This document shows positions 6,729 through 14,340 of a stretch of 64,000 bases of DNA, in pieces. A model generated the notes under the pieces. It searched no databases. It was not told where the DNA came from and was given only the letters and a program-made list of their open reading frames with translations. This DNA is from Knoellia sp. p5-6-4 (lineage in GTDB: Bacteria > Actinomycetota > Actinomycetes > Actinomycetales > Dermatophilaceae). Location of the stretch: NCBI RefSeq assembly GCF_029222705.1, contig NZ_JARGZF010000001.1:1360437-1424436 (forward strand). Direction: 5' to 3'. How positions within the stretch are numbered: the first letter of the stretch is position 1; the number at the start of each line of letters is the position of its first letter. The position numbers and the translations under genes are program-made.

Positions 6729-9719
6729 ATGGGCGTCGAGCCCCGGCTCATAGGACGGCTGCTGGAACGGACGCAACTGGCGTCGGGGCTGGAGTCTGCG
6801 GTGCAGGCCGAGCCTATGGCCACCCTCGTCTGCGGGGAGCCCGGGATAGGCAAGACCGCACTGACCCGCGAGCTTGTAACCTTGGCGCGCGCCCGGGACT
6901 TTCACGTCCTATCGGGCCAATGCCTGCGCTTCGGCGCGGATGTCACAGGCTTCTTGCCGCTCAGCCAAGCCCTTGCGTCGTGGCTGGCAAGGACAAACTC
7001 ATCAGCGCGCGGTGCCCATTTTGCGGACGCCAGAGCGGTCGGCGATCTGGTCCCGGCGCTGTCCGGCTCCACGGCGGCCGACTCAGGAAGCGTCATCCTT
7101 CAGTTTGGATCGGTCATTTGGGCGCTTTGTCAGGATCGCCCGACCCTGCTGGTGATCGAGGACCTTCATTGGGCCGACCCTAGTTCACTCAACGTGCTCT
7201 CGTATCTCATCGCCGGGCTTACCGAGGGGCAGCGACTACACGTTCATGTCACGTACCGTGACACCGAACTCGGCGAGGGCCACCGTCTGCACGGGTGGTT
7301 GGCAGACGTCTCCCACATGCCTTCAGTCCGCCGGTTGCCGTTATCACGCCTGGATCTCTGGCAAACAGAACAGTTGGTGCTTCAGCACGCGGGATCGTAT
7401 TCGGCGGCGCTGGCCGAACGCATCTACGAGCGCTCGGGCGGCAACCCATATCTGATCGAGCTCCTCGTGGCCCAGAGTGGCGCGGGAGAGGACGTGGCCG
7501 TCGGGCGGGCCAATGACCTGCGCGAAGCACTCCTCGCAACGTGGCATCGGCTCAGCCCCGCGGCTCGAACGGTGACCCAGGTTCTCGCGGTAAGCGGCCG
7601 ACCAGTGTCGTACTCGCTGTTGTCCGGCCTGGTCGAGATGACCGGTGTGGGAGCAACGCAGTTCAAACCTGCTTTGGCTAACGCGACCGCGCAAGGGATC
7701 ACGCTGGACACGGAGTCGGGAGATGTCTGGTTTCGCCACCCCCTCCTCGCCGAGGTGGTAGGCGGGACACTGAGTGCCCCTGAGAGAGCGAGCCTAGAAC
7801 TGACGTGGATCACGGCTTGGGAGAGCGCAGTAGGCGTGAGCGAGCGAGACCGGGCCAACCACCTCGCCTTGCACTACGCCGCCGTGCAGGACGCGGATCG
7901 CTGCTTCGCATGGTCGTTGCGGGCAGCGGACGAGGCCGCCCAGATCAACGCCCCTGGCGAGGAGTATCGCCATCTGTCGACTGCCGTCGGCCTCCTGCCT
8001 GCTCTCTCCGCGGAAGCGTCGGACCAGCTAGATGCGGTCAGCCTGTTCACCCGCGCAGCTTCGGCGGCCGAACTGGCCGGCGAATACCGTGAGGCCCAGC
8101 GTCAATACCAGCATGCTCTGGATCGAATTGACCGCCATCGTGAACCCCTGGCCGCTGCCCGCATACTGCTTCCCCTGGCCTTTCTCCAGGACAACCTCGA
8201 GGCCAGCAGCCGCCTCTCGGCAAGCTTGCTGCCTCAGGCCCTCCAGCTCACCGCGGCCTTTCCGCTCTCTGAGGAGCGCGCGATATGCCTGGCGCATTTG
8301 GCCTTGGACGAAGCATGGGAGGGTGTAGACGCGGCGGCGGCCCATGCGGAGGAGGCTGTCCGGCTGGCAGAACAGCTCGGAGCCCCTAAGGCACTCGCTT
8401 GGGCCCTCGCCGTACGCTCACAAACGCGTTGGTACACCGAGGAGGGTATAGCCGACGCGGCGCGGGCCGTCGCCATGGCCGAGGAGCTCGGAGACACCGA
8501 GCTCGTGTCACGTTCCTCCGTCTTCCTCAGCAACAACTACGAGGACACCGGACAGTGGGCTGCGGCTGCAGAGGTCACTCGCAAGGCCTACCTCCTTATC
8601 CGGAATAAAGGCCAACACACGCACGCCGCAAATGTTGGGTGTATCGCCGCCGACTGGTTCCTAGAGCTCGGCCGATGGGACGAGGCACGCGCGATGATTC
8701 GCGAAATCCTCTCCTTCCAGCAGTCCAACCGATGGGCGGGCTTCAGTCGCTGCGTTGCCGCTCGGCTGGCCGGGCTGGAGGGCAATCTTGACGCCGCAGC
8801 CATGCACCTGCAACGGGCCCGGGAACTGATCCCTCGCCTTACCGCCGTTGGAGACCTGCGGCTTGTGTCGGAGGTCCACTTCGCCATCGCCTCGGGGGAT
8901 CCGAGCCTGGCACTGGACCTCGTCGAGCAGCACATCGGCGATGCCGTACGGGTGCAACCGGGTGCCGCCGACGAGTATCTCCATTACGCCGCCCGCGCTG
9001 CAGGGGACCTCGCAGAGTCAGGTAATTCGGCATTGACACACGAAGCGCGCACGAAGCTCAGAAGAATCGAGAAACTGCGCGGCGACAGGCCGCCGCTCTT
9101 CCTGAACCGAGGACCGCTCGACCTGGTGCACCCAGCGCTGGCTTCCCTCTATGCCGCCGACCGGTCTCGATGCGTAGGCGACCTAGGCGAGCAGACGAGG
9201 CTTTGGCATGCCGCTGTTGCGGCGACCGAGCGGGCAGGTCTGCGCTACGAGCACGCGCGAGCCTTGTACTTCCTGGGCCATGCACTTCTCACTCAACGGC
9301 AAGGGCGGCCTGCCGCGGTGGACGCCCTCAGCCAGAGCCGCGCTCAGGCGATTGACTTGGGCGCCCGGCCCCTGGCCCGGCTTGTCGAGGACCTCGCCAC
9401 GCAAGCGCACTTGCGACTTGGCGGACCGGTTCCCGACACCAACACAGGCAGTACACAGCCACTCGCCCACCTGAGCCTCACCCGTAGGGAGCGCGAGATC
9501 CTGCGCCACGTCGTCGCTGGGGAGACCTACGCGCAGATCGCCGCAGCCTTGTTTATCAGCCCGAAGACCGTGAGTGTGCACGTATCGAACCTGCTGCGCA
9601 AGAGCGGCACTTCGAGCCGGATCGAGCTGGCATCGCTCGCGCGTCAGCCAGCGAAGGAGCCCGCTGTCGTCGGGCACGCGGACGACAAACACGGTATCCC
9701 GGAGACGCATAGGCCGTAG
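6729..9719 (+). CDS. LuxR-family transcriptional regulator of the LAL type (AAA ATPase + C-terminal HTH)
   Basis: About 996 residues. An N-terminal ATPase domain carries a Walker A motif GEPGIGKTA (about residues 38-46) and a Walker B motif LLVIEDLHWAD (about 140-150). A long helical middle region with many Ala/Leu-rich TPR-like helices follows, and the C-terminal 65 residues form a LuxR helix-turn-helix (LTRREREILRHVV, then YAQIAAALFISPKTVSVHVSNLLRK). LAL proteins of this size act as ATP-dependent activators of catabolic or secondary-metabolite genes. GTG 6714 is an alternative start, but it falls within a repeat element and has no Shine-Dalgarno sequence. Its codons include more A/T-ending ones (ATA, CTA, TTT) than the chromosomal genes, consistent with recent acquisition. 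It lies alone between the small exported proteins and the Pra-like operon. Confidence 0.88.
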   Translation: MGVEPRLIGRLLERTQLASGLESAVQAEPMATLVCGEPGIGKTALTRELVTLARARDFHVLSGQCLRFGADVTGFLPLSQALASWLARTNSSARGAHFADARAVGDLVPALSGSTAADSGSVILQFGSVIWALCQDRPTLLVIEDLHWADPSSLNVLSYLIAGLTEGQRLHVHVTYRDTELGEGHRLHGWLADVSHMPSVRRLPLSRLDLWQTEQLVLQHAGSYSAALAERIYERSGGNPYLIELLVAQSGAGEDVAVGRANDLREALLATWHRLSPAARTVTQVLAVSGRPVSYSLLSGLVEMTGVGATQFKPALANATAQGITLDTESGDVWFRHPLLAEVVGGTLSAPERASLELTWITAWESAVGVSERDRANHLALHYAAVQDADRCFAWSLRAADEAAQINAPGEEYRHLSTAVGLLPALSAEASDQLDAVSLFTRAASAAELAGEYREAQRQYQHALDRIDRHREPLAAARILLPLAFLQDNLEASSRLSASLLPQALQLTAAFPLSEERAICLAHLALDEAWEGVDAAAAHAEEAVRLAEQLGAPKALAWALAVRSQTRWYTEEGIADAARAVAMAEELGDTELVSRSSVFLSNNYEDTGQWAAAAEVTRKAYLLIRNKGQHTHAANVGCIAADWFLELGRWDEARAMIREILSFQQSNRWAGFSRCVAARLAGLEGNLDAAAMHLQRARELIPRLTAVGDLRLVSEVHFAIASGDPSLALDLVEQHIGDAVRVQPGAADEYLHYAARAAGDLAESGNSALTHEARTKLRRIEKLRGDRPPLFLNRGPLDLVHPALASLYAADRSRCVGDLGEQTRLWHAAVAATERAGLRYEHARALYFLGHALLTQRQGRPAAVDALSQSRAQAIDLGARPLARLVEDLATQAHLRLGGPVPDTNTGSTQPLAHLSLTRREREILRHVVAGETYAQIAAALFISPKTVSVHVSNLLRKSGTSSRIELASLARQPAKEPAVVGHADDKHGIPETHRP

Positions 9720-9730
9720 GTTTCGTTTCC

Positions 9731-9782
9731 TTGACTCAGAACTATGCACTGCTGCATGATCTAACTATGCAGTAGTGCATAG
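9731..9782 (+). promoter_or_regulatory. Promoter of the Pra-like operon with two tandem inverted-repeat operators
   Basis: A -35 element TTGACT (9731-9736) and a -10 element CATGAT (9755-9760) are separated by 18 bases. Operator 1 (9742-9759) is CTATGCA-CTGC-TGCATGA and overlaps the spacer and -10. Operator 2 (9765-9782) is CTATGCA-GTAG-TGCATAG, a perfect 7-base inverted repeat over the expected transcription start. Their centres are 23 bases apart. Both match the site before the XRE gene at 3045-3062, so repression by that protein is inferred. Confidence 0.72.
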
Positions 9783-9811
9783 TGCGCTACACGCGAACCA
9801 AAGGAGCAGCC

Positions 9812-10240
9812 ATGGCCATCGCAAAGCGGTTCAAGATCAGCCACGACGAGGTGTTCCCCCACGGTGCCTACCTCGTCTCCGAGGTCAGCCCGGTGAACGA
9901 CTTCGAGAGGTCGACCCGGGAGAACAAGGTCCAGCAGCTCGATGCCGACACCGGCCTGCCGATCTGGTCGGTCGACGTATTGGATGCCGACCCCGACGCA
10001 AGCCGGGCAGCACGGACCGTGGTCGTGAAGTTCAGCGCAAAGGTCCAGCCCGTGCCGCCCGCCAACGAGAGCGGCACACCGTTCACGCCGGTGATCTTCC
10101 ACGGCCTGACGGCTCTCCCCTACGTCGAGAAGGTCAGTGAGGACTTCTCGCGAGTGGCCTGGTCCTACAAGGCCGACGCTATGGGACCGGTCAAGAGCCA
10201 GTCGTCCGGTTCCAACCCCAGCCCGGGTAAGGCGGCCTGA
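9812..10240 (+). CDS. Pra-like plasmid replication, integration and excision activator
   Basis: The protein has 142 residues. ATG 9812 follows AAAGGAG with good spacing. The sequence resembles a family of AICE proteins annotated as replication, integration and excision activators, recognised by the N-terminal DEVFPHGAYLVSEV, then DADTGLPIWSVDVLDADP, then FTPVIFHGLTALPYV. In pSAM2, Pra switches on replication and excision genes and is itself repressed. Here the gene heads the operon containing two small proteins and the FtsK-type translocase, just behind the double operator at 9742-9782. The C-terminal tail is Ser/Pro-rich and probably disordered. No DNA-binding fold is obvious by eye. Confidence 0.8.
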   Translation: MAIAKRFKISHDEVFPHGAYLVSEVSPVNDFERSTRENKVQQLDADTGLPIWSVDVLDADPDASRAARTVVVKFSAKVQPVPPANESGTPFTPVIFHGLTALPYVEKVSEDFSRVAWSYKADAMGPVKSQSSGSNPSPGKAA

Positions 10241-10242
10241 CC

Positions 10243-10491
10243 GTGCGGGCGTTCGACATGGTCGCCTGGTCCGAGGCATTGGGCGTCGGCATCAAGGAGT
10301 TGCCTTGGGCTCTTGCCTCGCGAGTTCGCCACGTCGAGGAGCTCCACGCCGAGCTCACCAAGCTTCGGATCGGCATGGGCGACGTCCCGGACGAGGACAT
10401 GCTCGCGTCGATCTCCTCGGCAAGCCGAGCGCTTGGAGCAGCCGGCGACCGTCTCAACGACGCGCTAGCGGAACTCCGAAGGGAGCAGTGA
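10243..10491 (+). CDS. Small hypothetical protein A of a paralogous pair (82 aa)
   Basis: GTG 10243 lies two bases after the stop of the Pra-like gene, and the stop is followed after one base by the start of the next gene. The protein is helical and charged. It aligns along most of its length with the next product: WSEALGV against WSQALGV near the N-terminus, TKLRIGMGDVPDE against SKLRDRIHAVPDR in the middle, and regularly spaced Ala/Leu residues at the end. The family is unknown to me. The position between activator and translocase suggests a helper of transfer or replication, perhaps forming a heterodimer with its paralogue. Confidence 0.72.
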   Translation: MRAFDMVAWSEALGVGIKELPWALASRVRHVEELHAELTKLRIGMGDVPDEDMLASISSASRALGAAGDRLNDALAELRREQ

Positions 10492-10492
10492 C

Positions 10493-10744
10493 ATGCGCGG
10501 TGGGAAGGTCATCGACTGGAGCCAGGCTCTTGGAGTCTCACCGGATGAGCTTCACGGGACCTTGAGAGCGCTTTGGCGTGAACAGGAACAAATCTACGGC
10601 CAGCAGAGCAAGCTGCGCGACCGCATCCACGCCGTGCCCGACCGGGAGATCGATGCCCACCTGCTGAAGGCGGAGCGACACATCGGTGAGGCCGCCCAGC
10701 TCTTGGGTTCTGCTGTCGCCGATGCCGCAAGGGTGGTGGGCTAG
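10493..10744 (+). CDS. Small hypothetical protein B of a paralogous pair (83 aa)
   Basis: ATG 10493 begins one base after the preceding stop, and the translocase ATG follows this stop directly, so the three are tightly coupled. The protein is a predicted helical hairpin with the same skeleton as its upstream neighbour (DWSQALGV, then SKLRDRI, then AVPDREID), consistent with an old tandem duplication. It carries no cysteine pair, membrane helix or signal peptide. I can assign no activity. Conservation of both copies in one operon would argue that each has kept a role. Confidence 0.72.
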   Translation: MRGGKVIDWSQALGVSPDELHGTLRALWREQEQIYGQQSKLRDRIHAVPDREIDAHLLKAERHIGEAAQLLGSAVADAARVVG

Positions 10745-12196
10745 ATGAGGCAGAGGACTGCACAGGACGCCATGTTTGAGAGCGATGACCTCTTACCCGT
10801 ACTGGTCGAGGCCGTGGTTCGCTCAGTCTGGCTCGCCTTCGTAACGGCCTGGGCCCTGCTGCTGTTCGCCTTTCGCAACGCGGCAATGGCGGGGATCGTC
10901 GCCGGGCTGATGATCGTCGGCCTCCGTGAAGGTTGGACTACAGCCGCACTCCTCATAGCCGGCGCGGCTGCCGTATTCGTGACCTGGCGGGTCCTACACC
11001 CCGCCTCCTTCACACAAGTCGCAGCACCCCGAGTCCAGCGGGTGTGGCGAGGCGCCTACTACCGGGCGCGTTGGCAACGGGTCGCGTCGCGCAACGGACT
11101 CGTCGCCTACGACGCCAATGTCGGTCGCCAGACGCACCGCCACGGTGAGGTCCCGCGTATCCGCAAGCTTGTGGTGACCCCTCAGGGAGTCGATCGCCTG
11201 AGCCTCCGCCTTCCCGATGGGCTGACTCCGTCCGACGTCGCGGCTCGGTGTGCTGGCATCGCCCACGCCCTCGGCTGTCGAGAATCCCGGGTTGTGGCTG
11301 ACCGACCCGGAAGAGTCTGGCTCGAGCTGCACCGGCGAGACGCCCTCGCAGCCGTGATTCGCCCGCTGCCGCAGGCCAGTGACGTGGACCTCGAAGCTGT
11401 ACCTGTCGGGCGACACGAGGACGGTACGCACTGGGAGGTGCGCCTGCTTGGCACGCATCTGCTGATCGCCGGCGCTACGGGAGCAGGGAAGGGATCGATC
11501 CTCTGGTCGCTCCTGCATGGACTCGCCCCTGACATCTCAGCGGGACGAGTACAGGTGTGGGCCATTGATCCCAAGGGCGGCATGGAGCTGCGTCCCGGGC
11601 TCCCACTCTTCAGTCGTTTCGAGGACTCAGATCCGGAGTCGATGTGTCGGATGCTCGAGGAACTGGTGGACCTCAAGGACCGACGGGCTCAGGGCCTTGC
11701 TCGCCACGGCCTGCGCAAGCACGCCGCCTCGGTCGACTCTCCACACATCCTTGCCGTCATCGACGAGCTGGCCACACTGACCGCTTTCGCGGAGCGCTCC
11801 GTGGTCAGGCGTATCGACCAGGCGCTCGGCATCCTGCTCACTCAGGGGCGAGCCTGCGGCATCACTGTGTTGGCCGCTGTGCAGGACCCCGGGAAGGACG
11901 TCGTCGCCTGGCGTGACCTGTTCCCCACTCGCATCGCACTGCGGCTCGACAACCCGATCCAGGTCGACATGGTGCTCGGTGAGGGCGCGAGAGACCTGGG
12001 CGCCACCGCGGACCACATCAGCGAACTGACGCCGGGCGTGGCTTTCGTCCGCACCGAAGGCACTCGCGCACTGCGACGCGTGCGCTCTGCCTATCTGACG
12101 GACGAGGACATTGCGGGACTCACCAGTTCCCATCGTGGGCACCGTGCCCTGACCCTCGTCGACACCCACGACACTCAAGGAGGCGAGGCAGCGTGA
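10745..12196 (+). CDS. FtsK/SpoIIIE-type DNA translocase, main AICE transfer protein (TraSA/TraB-like)
   Basis: The protein has 483 residues. Two hydrophobic segments near residues 26-60 and 64-86 anchor it in the membrane. The motor domain holds the Walker A motif GATGAGKGS near residue 243 and the Walker B motif ILAVIDELATL near residue 340. A conserved stretch, GITVLAAVQDPGKDVV, follows. In pSAM2-type elements this hexameric pump alone moves double-stranded DNA between mycelial or adjacent cells. The C-terminus lacks a clear FtsK gamma domain, as expected for element-specific pumps that recognise clt repeats. The start abuts the previous stop, and its own stop overlaps the GTG of the WhiB gene. 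Confidence 0.9.
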   Translation: MRQRTAQDAMFESDDLLPVLVEAVVRSVWLAFVTAWALLLFAFRNAAMAGIVAGLMIVGLREGWTTAALLIAGAAAVFVTWRVLHPASFTQVAAPRVQRVWRGAYYRARWQRVASRNGLVAYDANVGRQTHRHGEVPRIRKLVVTPQGVDRLSLRLPDGLTPSDVAARCAGIAHALGCRESRVVADRPGRVWLELHRRDALAAVIRPLPQASDVDLEAVPVGRHEDGTHWEVRLLGTHLLIAGATGAGKGSILWSLLHGLAPDISAGRVQVWAIDPKGGMELRPGLPLFSRFEDSDPESMCRMLEELVDLKDRRAQGLARHGLRKHAASVDSPHILAVIDELATLTAFAERSVVRRIDQALGILLTQGRACGITVLAAVQDPGKDVVAWRDLFPTRIALRLDNPIQVDMVLGEGARDLGATADHISELTPGVAFVRTEGTRALRRVRSAYLTDEDIAGLTSSHRGHRALTLVDTHDTQGGEAA

Positions 12197-12576
12197 GTCG
12201 CGCGCCCAAGAACGTACCTGGATTTGGCTACGGCCGACCCATGCCGTGGGTCGACATGACCGGTGGACCCAGCCTGCGAGAGCTCGAGCCCGTCAACTGG
12301 CACCCGGATGCAGCCTGCTCGGGCAGCACCAACTGGGCGTGGTTCAACGACGGCAAGGGTCTTCGTACGCAGGAGTCACTGTCGGTCTGCGGGGACTGCC
12401 CCGTACGCCGCACATGCCTCGCGTCCGCACTGGTGTTTGCCGAGGCGTTCGGCATCTGGGGTGGTTTCATCCCGCCACGACGCAAGCCCATGCTCCACGC
12501 CCTGGCACGCGGGGCACGCCTCGGCGACGTGCTCGAAGCCGCGCTCCGCCCGGGTCAGCGACGAGACGTGGCGTGA
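12193..12576 (+). CDS. WhiB-family transcriptional regulator (Fe-S cluster protein)
   Basis: The protein has 127 residues. Four cysteines in the Wbl arrangement are visible: one in AACSG near residue 41, and then CGDCPVRRTC with its CxxC and final Cys near residues 69-78. They are followed by the turn motif GIWGG and a short basic region (PPRRKP) that contacts DNA or the sigma factor. Wbl proteins bind a redox-sensitive [4Fe-4S] cluster and usually act with the principal sigma factor. The gene starts with GTG overlapping the translocase stop and ends overlapping the GTG of the replication initiator, so it sits in the transfer-replication operon. Carriage of a Wbl protein by an AICE may couple replication or transfer to redox state. 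Confidence 0.9.
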   Translation: MSRAPKNVPGFGYGRPMPWVDMTGGPSLRELEPVNWHPDAACSGSTNWAWFNDGKGLRTQESLSVCGDCPVRRTCLASALVFAEAFGIWGGFIPPRRKPMLHALARGARLGDVLEAALRPGQRRDVA

Positions 12577-14111
12577 CCCGACAGCCGGCTCCTTCGACCG
12601 AATCCCGGCACTTCCCGGGATTCGGCGAGGGAGCCGGCCTGCCGTTGGGGGACCTCTCCCCCTCCCAAGAGCGGGACATCCTCCGCCGCCTCACTTCGCG
12701 AACGTTCGACGAGTGGGCCTCTGCCGCGGCGGGGGTGGGGTACTGCGCCAACCCGGTCCGCCTGCGCGGTCGCAGCACCACCTTCGACAAGGGTTCCGGC
12801 GAGGCCGTCGGCGAGTTCAGCAGCGACCGTCTGCCGCTTGGCGTACTGCACCTGCGCTGCGGCAATCGCAGGGAGAGCAAGTGCCCCTCCTGCTCGAGGT
12901 TGTATGCCGCGGACACCTTCCACCTGATCCGCTGCGGGGTCGTGGGCGGCAAGGGGGTGCCCGAGCACGTCGTCGACAACCCGCTCGTGTTTGCCACCCT
13001 CACTGCACCTTCCTTCGGGGCGGTGCACGGCCTGCGCGACGGACGCCGGTGCCATCCGCGATCCGGAAAGCGGAGCCGGTGTCCGCATGGTCGGTCGCTC
13101 TCGTGCATGGCCGTCCACCGCGAGGACGACTCACTCCTGGGGCAGCCGATCTGCTGGGAGTGCTACGACTACGCCTCGCATGTGGTGTGGCAGTGGTGGG
13201 CGCCGGAGCTGTGGCGGCGCTTCACGATCACGCTCCGCCGCCGCGTCGCCCGGCACCTGGGGATCCGCCCCACGAAGCTCAACGACCTCGCGACGGTCCA
13301 GTACGCGAAGGTGGCCGAGTTCCAGCTGCGGGGTGTTGTCCACTTCCACGCCCTGGTGCGTCTGGACGGGCCTCGCACGGACGGCGGTTTCGCCCCTGCT
13401 CCCCCGGCACTTGACGCTGGAGTCGTTGCGGATCTGGTGGCCGAGGCCGCAGCAGCCGTTAGCTTCGTGGCACCGGACGTGCTGGATCAACCGACCGCCC
13501 GGACGCTGCGCTTCGGATCCCAGGTCGACACCCGGCCCGTCCGGCACCACCGTCGCACCGACGACCCCGACCGTGGCCTCGACGCTGAGCAGGTCGCCGG
13601 ATACCTCGCGAAGTACTCCACCAAGTCCGCCACCGAGTCCGCTGGCGACGATGCGACCAACCGGCATCTCGAGCGGCTCAGGCAGGTGGCCGATGCCATC
13701 GCCGATTGGGCCGAAGAGGATGAGTGCGCGGTGCAGGAAAGAGGTGGTGACGGGCCAGTCGAGCACCCCTACGAGCGCATGGCCAAGTGGGTGCACATGC
13801 TCGGCTTCCGCGGTCACTTCTCGACCAAGTCGCGACGCTACTCAGTGACCCTCGGCGCTCTTCGACGTGCTCGGCGACGGGCCAGTGTGCTGATCGCCCA
13901 GGCACGAGCGGACGGCCAGCGCATCGACCTGAAGGACCTCGAAGCCGAGCTGATGGCCGACGAGGACGAGGAGACCACACTCGTGATCGGTCAGTGGGCA
14001 TTCGCCGGCACCGGCTGGGAGACGCCTGGGGACGCAGCCATGGCCAAGGCCGCCGCAGCTCGAGCGCGCGAGTACGCCCAGTGGAAGGCAGCACAGAAAG
14101 CGGGCAGGTAG
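12573..14111 (+). CDS. RepSA-like rolling-circle replication initiator (HUH endonuclease)
   Basis: The protein has 512 residues. I start it at GTG 12573, which overlaps the WhiB stop (GTGA); the longer open frame upstream is WhiB sequence in another register. A zinc-ribbon-like part, CGNRRESKCPSCSRLY, is typical of AICE initiators. The HUH metal-binding motif is VHFHALVRL (His257 and His259), and candidate catalytic tyrosines are in GYLAKYSTK (Tyr344 and Tyr348). Such proteins nick the double-strand origin and start rolling-circle replication of the excised circle. The origin is usually inside or next to rep, but I cannot point to it. The last 100 residues are acidic and Ala-rich. Confidence 0.88.
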   Translation: MTRQPAPSTESRHFPGFGEGAGLPLGDLSPSQERDILRRLTSRTFDEWASAAAGVGYCANPVRLRGRSTTFDKGSGEAVGEFSSDRLPLGVLHLRCGNRRESKCPSCSRLYAADTFHLIRCGVVGGKGVPEHVVDNPLVFATLTAPSFGAVHGLRDGRRCHPRSGKRSRCPHGRSLSCMAVHREDDSLLGQPICWECYDYASHVVWQWWAPELWRRFTITLRRRVARHLGIRPTKLNDLATVQYAKVAEFQLRGVVHFHALVRLDGPRTDGGFAPAPPALDAGVVADLVAEAAAAVSFVAPDVLDQPTARTLRFGSQVDTRPVRHHRRTDDPDRGLDAEQVAGYLAKYSTKSATESAGDDATNRHLERLRQVADAIADWAEEDECAVQERGGDGPVEHPYERMAKWVHMLGFRGHFSTKSRRYSVTLGALRRARRRASVLIAQARADGQRIDLKDLEAELMADEDEETTLVIGQWAFAGTGWETPGDAAMAKAAAARAREYAQWKAAQKAGR

Positions 14112-14136
14112 GCCGGGAGATGAGAGGAGCAGGGCG

Positions 14137-14340
14137 ATGGACGTGGAGCAGACGCAGGTGTTCCCCAAGCTGCTGACGGTGCGGGACGTATCGGAGATCC
14201 TGAGCGTGCCGCTCTCGACACTCCACCACTGGGCCGTCCAAGGTGCGGGTCCACCGTCCTTCAAGGTGGGTCGACACCGGCGCTACGACGCCGCGGTGGT
14301 TGCCGCCTGGCTCGAGAAGCAGCAACGGGACGTCGCATGA
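14137..14340 (+). CDS. xis: Excisionase / MerR-like helix-turn-helix protein
   Basis: This 67-residue protein is a single winged-helix domain of the AlpA/MerR-like excisionase type: LLTVRDVSEILSVPLSTLHHWAVQG, with a wing around FKVGRHRRYD. GAGGAG precedes ATG 14137. The stop overlaps the integrase ATG by four bases (ATGA), the standard xis-int coupling in AICEs. It should bind and bend DNA at the attachment sites and steer the integrase towards excision. Expression together with rep and the translocase would link excision to replication and transfer. Confidence 0.88.
   Translation: MDVEQTQVFPKLLTVRDVSEILSVPLSTLHHWAVQGAGPPSFKVGRHRRYDAAVVAAWLEKQQRDVA

Noticed and set aside
12246-12572. Upstream extension of the replication initiator frame
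   Set aside because: It overlaps the WhiB gene in another register; GTG 12573 gives the GTGA overlap typical of this operon.
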